DNA of 64,000 nt from Sinonovacula constricta (taxonomy: Eukaryota; Mollusca; Bivalvia; Cardiida; Solecurtidae). Shown piece after piece: positions 50,201 through 60,276 of this stretch; within the stretch, counting starts at the first letter, position 1, and every line of letters begins with the position of its first letter. The notes under the pieces are model-generated. The model made no database searches. It worked only from the letters and a program-made list of their open reading frames with translations, and had not been told where the DNA came from. A program made the position numbers and the translations under genes. The stretch lies in the NCBI GenBank assembly GCA_007844125.1, contig CM017559.1, positions 69,270,546 through 69,334,545 of the forward strand. The letters are read 5' to 3'.

Positions 50201-51100
50201 CGCATTTCTTTTAATTTCTACGTGAATATAAACAATGGATACCTTTAAAAGCCGTCTAAAACTGGTAACCCTAAGAGTTGAAAGATCATTAGTTTTGTAT
50301 TTTTGTTTTTTCGCAGTTTGGCTCTAACTGCACACCGACACTTGATAGGCCCTACAAAGCCGAATACCATACTAGCTTCCTACTGAATGTAGTCAGCAAT
50401 ATAAAGACAGCAAAATGTCACTTTGGCCTCATATTATGATAATCTGCATTTACCTACTGCATAAAATAAAGGTGCGTGAAACTTTCACATAAATGTGCAA
50501 AATGAAAAAAATCACAACACCGATTATTTGTCCGATCGTCTGTCCCCACGCCTTTTGCAACATAATGTACGAGTCGAGCGAATAAGCATTTATGTGCAAT
50601 TACTTATGCAAAGCAATAAGTTGAGAAGTAATTTTATTCAAAAGGAAATACTGTTGTTGTCTTTATACAATAGGTATTTTTCATATTCCATGGTGTGTAA
50701 ACAAATATATTACCAAGGAAATCAAGCAATATCACCTTTTTAAATTATTTTAATCACAGACACGCTACTGTTTATAAATACAAGAAAAAAAAAACAACTT
50801 TACATTTTGATCCCTTTCCACATGTATCAAGTCAACAAACTTAAGAACTTAGAAACCTAAATTACGTTTCATTAATGTAGTGATATCTCCAAAGTTGTCT
50901 GTTTTACATGGACAAATTTGTGTCCGAGGTCATAAATAACCTTTCATTGACATTGTGTAGGTCTACAGCAGATCAAAGTGGCCTGTGGATTCAGACGCAA
51001 TGCATAATGGGTGACTGGATGCGGTTGTTGACCGGGAAAAAAAATATCAGTAAAAAAGAATACCGAAAAGGTTTCATGCTTCTTAATTTTTACCCTACTG
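47296..51100. other. AT-rich gene-free stretch
   Basis: No coding region, RNA gene or array could be recognised. Confidence 0.55.
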
Positions 51101-51480
51101 TAATGCAGTGATTAACTACATGTTGGAAAAGTATTATGCAGTGATTTAATACATGTTGGAAAATCGGCCGCAATAGCTCAGTTGGTAGAGCGTCGGCTTG
51201 CGGATCGGGAGGTCATGGGTTCAAACCACGGCCGGGTCAAACCAAAGACTTTAAAAGTTGGTAGTAGTGGCTTCCCTCCTAACGCTCGGGGACAGCATTA
51301 CGCTTGACTCGTCGGTGTCAGTATAATGGACCGGCCGGGTTCAGTCCCTGGGCACCTCATAAGTGCCCCTGTGCTATAATGATAGAAATGTCGCTGCACA
51401 GTATCGGCAATAATGCCTATCCCATCCCAATCCCACATGTTGTAAAACTATAATGCAGTGATTAACTACATGTTGGAAAA
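51101..51480 (+). repeat. 30-bp direct repeats surrounding the SINE
   Basis: The 30 bp at 51101-51130 recurs without change at 51451-51480, and a variant lies at 51132-51163. A short tandem array of a unit of about 31-33 bp existed before the SINE inserted and split it. Confidence 0.75.
51165..51420 (+). mobile_element. tRNA-derived SINE, family A, with probable target duplications
   Basis: Head GCAATAGCTCAGTTGGTAGA and GGGTTCAAACCACGGCC are good A and B boxes. The 3' end falls into a CCCATCCCAATCCC tail. ACATGTTGGAAAA lies just before the element (51151-51163) and ACATGTTGTAAAA just after (51434-51446), a 13-bp target-site duplication with one mismatch. The head resembles a tRNA but the anticodon arm is not a convincing functional tRNA, so I call it a SINE. 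Confidence 0.82.
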
Positions 51481-52229
51481 AGGACGAGTGGGCGAATAAA
51501 GAGACACCTACATAAAACCTGCTACCTGTATTCAAGGTATAATCTCGGCATTAGAGTGTAGAATAATTTTATTCGTTTAACATGACAATAAAAATGTTTC
51601 ATACATTTTGTTGGCGCTTGGTCAATAGTCAAAACAATTATTTCATATACGGCGTCCGCATGCCTAGCACTATTTGCAATGTTACGTCGATGCTCGTTTG
51701 CAAGAATCTGCGCATATTATACGTCTCGAATTTTAATTGGATTGCCAAAAATAGGGTACGTCATTGTTTATTCGACTTTTAACTGTAAAAAAAAACTAGA
51801 AATATTGCTGCACCGATGGAAATCTGTCTCTTCCTAACATTGCCACTTTAATATAAGATTGCTGAAATCAAGTTTAGACAAATATTGATTGTGCATACGC
51901 TGTTTTCTGAAACAAAATAATTAATTTGACTTATTTTAATGATTTGACTAGTAAATGATATGATTACTAGTATCTATAATTATTAATAGCTATTGCCAAA
52001 CTTGTTGCAGCTTTAGTGTTGGGTCAGTAAATGAACATGTATTCAATAAGGGACTTTACATTAACGCGTGTTAAGCTGACCGATAAAAGGTAATTCAAAA
52101 GCTCCGTATGTGCATGTAGACCTGACATTCATAGTTATATTTAGTATTAATTACATGGTAGATTTCCATCATGAATTCGGTTAGACTATTTACATGCCAA
52201 GACATTTTAGCGAATGGATAAAGTATGTA

Positions 52230-52268
<39 letters not shown>

Positions 52269-55215
52269 TTTTCCTGTGTGCTACTTACGCACTTGTACTA
52301 AAAAACACCAAGCAAAGGTTGATGGCCAATATAAACATGTTATGATTTGCATGTCAAATATTTTACTCTAGTTCAATGCATTATGCCAGTATACTAGTAG
52401 TCCCACATTATAATCCTATCAACGGGCGGTTAGCTAACCCAATATATCATGAATTACCCTTTCTATTATGCTGACTTTTAACATGCTCAACACGAATTGA
52501 CATGTGTATTTATGAAAATAGTGTAGATCTAATTCATCCAACACCGGCTGAGAGCTAACTGTTCAGGATCAGTACTATATGCTGCAGCGTCTCTATAAAT
52601 ATGTGATCATTACACATACATGTAGTTTTTTAGCAAAAGCAGTTAATTTTGTATTGCTTAAATAAACTAAGCGTGCTAAGAGTGAATGGTGGATGTTATA
52701 TGGAGGTAGACATAGGACCTTTGTGTGAATGTTTGTGATGGGATCTTATTCACCTGTCAGTATGTGCCAGGTCTACCTGGATTTACTTGTCACCTATTGA
52801 AAGATAGTGTCTTAATTGGCAAAAATCAGGGTTTCTATGGCAACGGTTTTCTATTGGCACCAGGTCCGTCACTAACTGTCACAAATTGTCAGTAGAGATT
52901 ATCCGTCATAATTCCCATGGAAAGTGTTTTAGTTTAGTCTGAGTCAGGTTGTTTTCTGTTTGTAATATGGTTTGTAGGTTAAATAAACATAGAAGTACAT
53001 CACTACGTGGTTTTCAGAGTTTGGCCGATGTAAGGCTTCTTAATTTTAGGTTAGTATAACCTCGAACACATCACCCCGTCTAAATATATCCCTCGGTCGG
53101 GATGGAATAGGTATGTGTGTTTTAAATGATCATAGGACGATAAACAAAGTACCAGCACGAGGTAAACATTCTTTCCAGGTGTCATGTTGTTGTCTTATGT
53201 GAATACAGCTTTGCCAGTGAAGGAAACTTTGTAAGGGGATATCCGCCATATTTAATGACTATTTTTAACTTTGAATACACGGATTTGTTACTGTACATGT
53301 CAGTTTGTGAATTGCAACACAGCATATGCTAAATACCGCTATCTAATTACATGCTAACTTTAATATTAAATGAAAATGTTCACTTTTGATTATTACATTT
53401 GAACAATTTTACATTTCTGGCATATAAAATTTAAAAGTTATAAATCGCGGGGCAAAAATCACGAAAACATTTCACATTTCCAGCATCTAATTTACAAGTT
53501 ACAAATCTAGAGGCGCAAATCTCTAATGTAAAAAAAGTACGCTGCATAACACTATTTCAACATTAGGACGCAACGGGGCGCTTCTAACACGGGATAGCGC
53601 ATCTATAATCAGATTTTACCGCTTGAATTGGTCCGTTCCAATCAGAGCACCTCGGATAATTTACGAATCATCTCTCGAATGTATGAGGTAGTCAGATCAC
53701 CTCGGCCATTTCCCTAGATGGGACTACTTTTGAGACAGACGTCAAAACAAATATGGCAGCTCGGGTGACAGCTCACTAAAGTATGATGCCTGTTAGACTT
53801 CTATTTGTGGCGGCTTCAAATTTAAATCATCCTATTTAGTCCAGAAAATTTAGGATTTGACCCTGAACTAATTGCAAAAGAAACTAAACTGAGATAGAAT
53901 AATAGATTCATGCGCCATGAACAACATACAAAAAGTCTAGAAAAATCTGACAATGGGAAACTTGTGAAAAATAGTCTTTTAATCCGGTCGTAATGTAATT
54001 CAGGTATATGGCCTTCTTGATTAAATTAACATGCATCTGATCTAGAAACCTTGATGAATTGGGCGTTAGATCACGTAAACATAAAACCTATTTCCTAAAC
54101 ACTAAACGACGACGCGGACGTTTGTAACTTGTGTAAAATTAATTCTTTGATATAATTTAAGTTTGACAATTCAATTTTAAGCGACTTACGCACAGTTTGC
54201 ATACCGCATGCGGTAATTGGTGTTGAAATTCAACATTACCTTTTTATGCTGAGTTTTATTTCACCACGTCACAAGTAAAACAGTATTTTCATGATTACAT
54301 AACCCTTACTCTAAACAAAACTTCCATTTTAAAATTTAAAATCCATGTTTTCTTGGGCATTCTCCGCTGGTTGCAGTCAAAGACAAAATTTCAAATACAA
54401 CATATTCATGATAAAAAATAGTTCTCAGATAATCAGCACTTAATTTTGTTCCACGTAAAATACATAAACAATTGTATGCAATATTTAAATGTGATGTCAA
54501 GAGAATTTTGGGAAATATAGGGATAAGGAAGTACCAAAAGGTCATGAAATACTCTGTGCGTAGTAGTGAAAGGTCAAGTACTTCTTGTGACATATCCGCC
54601 ATTTTTGTCGTCCCATAAAAAATGGATGCTAAGTAAACTATTAGCTGTGCGGTGTTAGTTTGCTGATATATAAACTTTGTCAAAGGGTGAAAAAATGTTC
54701 AAGTTTATCTACGGACACGGTTCATATGACGAACATGCTGCACGTGAACAGTGCCTTAATTCGTAAGTCATTCCTAAATATTGTTTCTTCCGCAGTGAAA
54801 TTATAATTTTTATTTCACTAATAAATCGTGATATTTCACTGCTTTGCGTAAATTAAAATATTTGTTTCCCTTATATGTTGTGGTTAAAATGATTTTAACT
54901 TATTTTAAAAGTACAACACAAACTTGACAAAATATGGCCAAGGAACTGAAAAAATACAGACTGTGCAAGTTTTCAAAGACTTTTCGATAGTACCTTTCCT
55001 ACAACGAGAAAAAGTGCCTTCATGGCAAATAGTTCGTGTTTGTTTGCTTGTGTGTTGTTGTTCTTTTCGTTAAAAAAGGGGGAACTTCAGCAAATATAAA
55101 ATGCAATTCTTGTAGAGAAATCAGGGATATCAGTGCTGAATCAACACAATTTTACATTACGTTGTGTATTTTGTTAAATTATAACATTTAAAAATAATTT
55201 AATTTTTACTTTTTT
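51481..55215. other. Gene-free stretch with one (GT)n tract
   Basis: A (GT)n microsatellite lies at 52226-52262. A relatively CpG-rich patch at 53560-53770 could be a regulatory region, but no gene start is supported. Confidence 0.5.
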
Positions 55216-55238
55216 CCGTTGTCGACGTCAACATCAGT

Positions 55239-55313
55239 TAGGCACAGTAGTAGTAGTAGAAGTAGTAGTAGTAAAAGTAGTAGCAGTAATAGTATTAGCA
55301 GTAGTAGTATAAC

Positions 55314-55348
<35 letters not shown>

Positions 55349-55391
55349 ATAGCAGCAGTAGTAGTAGTAGTAGTTGCAGTAGTAGTATAAC

Positions 55392-55429
<38 letters not shown>

Positions 55430-55692
55430 ATAGCAGCAGTAGTAGTAGTAGCAGAAGTAGTAGTAGTAGCAATAATAGTAGTAGTATTAATAGCAGTTGT
55501 AGTAGTAACATAGTAGTAGCAGAAGTAGTAGTAGCAGCAGAAGTAGCGATAGTAGTAGTTGTAGTAGTAATAGTAGCAGTAGTAGTAGTAGCAGTAGTAG
55601 TTGTAGTAGCAGCAGCAGTAGTAGTACTAGTAGTAGTAGCAGCAGAAGTTGCAGTATTAATAGTAGTAGTAGTGGTAGCAATAGTAGTAGTT

Positions 55693-55768
<76 letters not shown>

Positions 55769-55925
55769 CAGCAGAAGTGACAGTAGTAATAGTAACAGTA
55801 GTAGTGGTAGCAATAGTAGAAGTAGTAGTAGTTGAGTAGTAGTAGTAATGGCAGTAATGGCAGTAGCAGTAGAAGTTGTAGCAGCAGTAGCAATAGTAGT
55901 AGTACATTTCAATAGTAGTAGTGCT
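55239..55925 (+). repeat. Long interrupted (AGT)n / (ACT)n tract
   Basis: Nearly 690 bp of AGT triplets with AGC, AAT, ATT and AGA interruptions, and an internal repeat around ATAACTAGTAGT (55310 and 55388). The longest pure stretch is at about 55690-55770. Frames reading poly-Ser, poly-Val, poly-Thr or poly-Leu (up to 248 codons) are artefacts. Confidence 0.95.
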
Positions 55926-55944
55926 ACATTTCAAAAGTTTTCTG

Positions 55945-56054
55945 GGGAGCATGCCCCAACCCCCACCCCCACCCCTAGCATGGCTCGCTCAGTTAGGTCC
56001 AACCCCCCTACCCCCAACTTCGCTACCTGAAAAAAATCCTGGATCCGCCCCTGT
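55945..56054 (-). mobile_element. Probable hAT transposon end (truncated)
   Basis: On the minus strand it begins CAGGGGCGGATCCAGGATTT, a terminal sequence type known from many animal hAT elements. No matching opposite end or 8-bp duplication was found; the other side runs into the AGT tract. Confidence 0.5.
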
Positions 56055-57930
56055 AACAAAACTATTTTTGTGAGCACAACAATATCTGACACAGTTTTGA
56101 GGCAGTAATTTTCCAAACTATTCGAAGGTCAAGCCATAGATAAGTTTCATTTTGAACTAAATACATACGGGCAGGTGTTTTGTCCTCTTGTTTTATTGTT
56201 AACGACCCGGTGATGACAGCGATATCGTAAGGACGGAATGAAATCCAATAGTGCTAAATTGTATTGTTACACACTCAGGTTAGTAGGTATGTAAGAAATG
56301 TCTTGTGTCCTCTTTTTTAAACTGGTTTGTATAATAAAAATCACCAAACATTCAGTGATTATTAGCGACCCATAAATGACAGTTACGCACTGAAACGCAG
56401 AAGACATTTGCATAAATAAACATAAAGGAACCATGGTATATATTATTCTTTTCTTTCCCAGTTTATTAATTGCATAAATTTTAATGAAAAAACAACATAA
56501 ATACTTATTGGATTCCGGTAAGAGAGAAATTCGATATTATTTCTGATCGGTAGCCAACAAATTTCACAAGATGTATTCATGGGTTCGGTTGTCTTCACAG
56601 AACATCACATTACAAACAGAATATGGCTGCAAACCATAATCAATGAGTGTTTTTACTGTAACTGTTTAAAAAGGACATTATGACCCAAAGTAACAAGAAG
56701 AAAACAATACAATTTAAGATATAGATAACGGTTAATCGTGAGTTTAAGGTATACCTAACTTAATTATACACACACTTTAGTCATGCGATGACTAATTTTG
56801 CCATTTTATCATATGACCATGTGTTAAGTGCTGGTGGTGTGAATGCGTGTTTACGTGCGTCTGCGCGCGCGTGTGTGCGGGTGTGTGTATGTGTGTTACA
56901 CGGTCGTGATTTGATAGTGTTCTATTGAATAATTAATCGATAACTTACGACGCATCTTTTAAAAAAGATTAAATTGGGTTCCTTTCCATTTTGGTTTGGT
57001 TGATTTATGTAAAATATGCTTTTCTGAAGCTTTGAGCCGCAATTAACATGAAGAAAAATTACATACAGTTTTTTTCTTGAAACATTGTCATACAAACTGC
57101 GTGTCAATGCTCTACATTTATGTGGAAGTTACCTAAAAACAAAACATGATTTAAGACGGATGGAGTCTTTCTTGTTTATGCAGCCTAATTAGTTATTTTC
57201 AGAGCAATACCAGACCTTTGTTTGGAGTATTTGTACATAATTTGAGCATTGACGATTTTCAACAGTATCATAATTTAAGGGCAGTTAGAGGTGCGGCACG
57301 TACTCGTTAATCAACATTTAAATGTTCATTCTTTTCAAATCTATAAATAAAAACGATTGGGATTCCTGCTAAAAATAGACATCGAGGTCACAACGGATTA
57401 AGTGGATGCGCTAAAACATAAGTGGTCACGTAGGTTTGTTGTTTAAATATAGCTAACTGTGCAGCGTGGCTAAGAGTGGAAATACACGTTTGAAATGACG
57501 ATTGTTACGTTATGATTCACTATTCAGACAGGTGTAGGACATAATTAAACAGCATTTTGGGAGATCTGTTTAATGAAAATATTTTTGGTCCAAACTGTCG
57601 GATACCATCTTTAAGATACATGTACAATCGTCCTTACTGACTGCACATCCATAACTATGGACACTTACCAAGCACAAATAACCAAAGACAATAAGTTCCA
57701 GCTTTATTCTCGGATAAATCAAGATAAATTAAAAGAATTTTTTGACGTTTTCTCTAAGTTCAATAATTGTAACAGATGTAAGTAGCGACACAACCAGTGC
57801 TAAATAACTGGAAATTATATCATTATATGTATATTAGTGAAGCTCATCAGAACCAAATTCGTCAAGTTAGTAGAACATTTAAATGTTCAATTAATGTGTA
57901 AATTGTGGACAAATCAAATATGTATTGATA
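56055..57930. other. AT-rich gene-free stretch
   Basis: Contains a short GT/GC alternation at 56850-56900 and the solo MITE end at 57555. Nothing coding is recognised. Confidence 0.5.
57555..57613 (-). repeat. Solo MITE end
   Basis: Ends TTTGGTCCAAACTGTCGGAT then ACCATCTTTAA, the inverted terminal repeat of the 25.9-kb MITE with one change. The opposite end is not found nearby. Confidence 0.5.
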
Positions 57931-57931
57931 A

Positions 57932-57984
57932 AGGTGGGGGTGGGGTGGGGGGATTGGTTGGTGGAGGGGGGGGGGGGGGGGGGT
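57932..57984 (+). repeat. G-rich tract (possible G-quadruplex)
   Basis: GGTGGGGGTGGGGTGGGGGG then a run of about 19 G. It lies about 120 bp left of the 34-bp array. Confidence 0.75.
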
Positions 57985-58099
57985 ATCTCTGTTGGTAGGT
58001 GTGTAAATAAGTAGATGTTATAAATAATTTATTACAATTACATAATTAACATTAAAGCTACAATTACAAAAATAACTAAACTAAAAAGTAATATCAGTA

Positions 58100-59695
58100 C
58101 TATACCTATATTAACATCGATTCAATACACGACAGAATTCTTTTTTAACATCGATTTAATACAGGAGAGAATTCTATATTAACATCGATTCAATACAGGA
58201 CAGAATCCTATATTAACATCGATTCAATACACGGCAGAATCCTTTATTAACATCTATTCAATACACGGCAGGACCCTATATTACCATCGATTCAATACAC
58301 GACAGATTCCTCTATTAACATCGATTCAATACAGGACAGAATCCAGTATTAACATCGATTCAATACAGGACAGAATCCTATAATAACATCGATTAAATAC
58401 AGGTCAGAATCCTATATTAACATCGATTCAATACACGACAGAATCCTATATTAACATCGATTCAATACACGACAGATTCCTCTATTAACATCGATTCAAT
58501 ACAGGACAGAATCCTGTATTAACATCGATTCAATACAGGACAGAATCCTATAATAACATCGATTAAATACAGGACAGAATCCTATATTAACATCGATTCA
58601 ATACACGACAGATTCCTATATTAACATCGATTCAATACAGGACAGAATCATATAATAACATCGATTCAATACAGGACAGAATCCTATATTAACATCGATT
58701 CAATACAGGACAGAATCCTATATTACCATCGATTCAATACAGGACAGAATCATATATTAACATCGATTCAATACAGGGCAGAATCCTATATAAACATCGA
58801 TTCGATACAGAACAGAATCCTATATTAACATCGATTCGATACAGGACAGAATCCTATATTAACATCGATTCAATACAGGACAGAATCCTATATTAACGTC
58901 GATTCAATACAGGACAGAATCATATATTAACATCGATTCAATACAGGGCAGAATCATATATTAACATCGATTCAATACAGGGCAGAATCCTATATAAACA
59001 TCGATTCGATACAGAACAGAATCCTATATTAACATCGATTCGATACAGGACAGAATCCTATATTAACATCGATTCAATACAGGACAGAATCCTATATTAA
59101 CATCGATTCAATACAGGACAGAATCCTATATTAACATCGATTCAATACAGGACAGAATCCTATATTAACATAGATTCAATACAGGAGAGAATCCTATATT
59201 AACATCGATTCAATACAGGACAGAATCCTATATTAACATCGATTCAATACAGGACAGAATCGTATATTAACGTCGATTCAATACAGGACAGAATCGTATA
59301 TTTACATCGATTCAATACAGGACACAATCCTATATTAACATCGATTCAATACAGGACAGAATCCTATATTAACATAGATTCAAAACAGGACAGAATCCTA
59401 TCTTAACATCGATTCAATACAGGACAGAATCCTATATTAACATCGATTCAATACAGAACAGAATCCTATATTAACATAGATTCAATACAGGACAGAATCC
59501 TATATTAACATCGATTCAATACAGGACAGAATCCTATATTAACATAGATTCAATACAGGACAGAATCCTATCTTAACATAGATTCAAAACAGGACAGAAT
59601 CCTATATTAACATCGATTCAATACAGAACAGAATCCTATATTAACATCGATTCAATACAGAACAGAATCCTATATTAACAGCGATTCAATACAGC
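58100..59695 (+). repeat. 34-bp minisatellite, about 47 units
   Basis: The unit is AACATCGATTCAATACAGGA followed by CAGAATCCTATATT, repeated at 34 bp. Variants include CACGACAG, TAGATT for CGATT, and ACAGAACAG; several multi-unit blocks recur in the same order (for example 58740-58870 and 58920-59050), showing larger duplications. It begins about 390 bp downstream of the TMEM272-like stop codon. Confidence 0.95.
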
Positions 59696-59730
59696 GACCA
59701 ATTATGATAATTATAGTAATATCCAGCTTT

Positions 59731-59822
59731 AAGGTGGAGGAATACCTCAGACAAATGTCTGGTTAGGACCACCGGCTCACCGCAGGTCAGTTATAAGACC
59801 TTCCAACACCAAGTCCTTCGCC
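59731..59822 (+). repeat. SINE B fragment next to the 34-bp array
   Basis: Reads GGTGGAGGAATACCTCAGAC then AAATGTCTGGTTAGGACCAC and CGGCTCACCGCAGGTCAG. It is the tail module of family B and marks the right edge of the 34-bp minisatellite. Confidence 0.6.
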
Positions 59823-60085
59823 CAGAATATAATACATACATAACTACAACTATATATATAGTATAGAATTAGCTAGAGTCAATGATTAAATAGGTACAAC
59901 AAAATACAAGTAATATGAGATATTGTGGGAAGCACCAACATGGGCTTTTGCCTTTGAAACAATCAAGTACATGGGTAACAGAAAGGGAAATTAATATACG
60001 AATATACATATTATATTTAGTGGAAGATTCAAGATATACAGCTGCAGTTGGATATTAGAAAATGCGAAACACGGAAAAATGTAAA

Positions 60086-60276
60086 TTATTTCTTCAGCAT
60101 GCCGCAGCAGACGGCCAGTATCAGTCCCGTACACACGCAGCAACAGGACAGACCGATAAGGATGTAGGAGGACACTGTCACCCAAAAGGCAAACCAGTAC
60201 AGCGTCCCATCACAGTAGTTATCAGCCTCGACGTCAGTGCTAAACTCACCGTACGTCCGGAATATCCAAACATTTC
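60086..60276 (-). CDS. TMEM272-like terminal exon: TM3 end, TM4 and stop
   Basis: Encodes NVWIFRTYGEFSTDVEADNY then CDGTLYWFAFWVTVSSYILI and a Cys-rich tail (GLSCCCVCTGLILAVCCGML) ending KK. AWFIAGNVWIF is rebuilt across the junction, as expected for the family. The clustered cysteines at the cytoplasmic end of TM4 are candidates for palmitoylation (inference). Confidence 0.87.

Noticed and set aside
51165..51240. Possible functional tRNA gene
   Set aside because: The A and B boxes are good, but the same head continues into the same SINE body at 25496, and target duplications flank the whole element.
53560..53770. CpG-rich patch as a promoter
   Set aside because: No gene start or TATA-type element could be tied to it on either strand.
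54336..54683. Minus-strand frame starting with ATGGCGGATATG, like a typical animal start codon context
   Set aside because: The peptide has no recognised family, no clear donor site follows, and nearby sequence gives no second exon. Chance remains the simplest explanation.
55206..55952. Open frames up to 248 codons on both strands in the AGT tract
   Set aside because: Homopolymer-like Ser, Val, Thr, Leu and Tyr runs of a triplet repeat, present in all frames.
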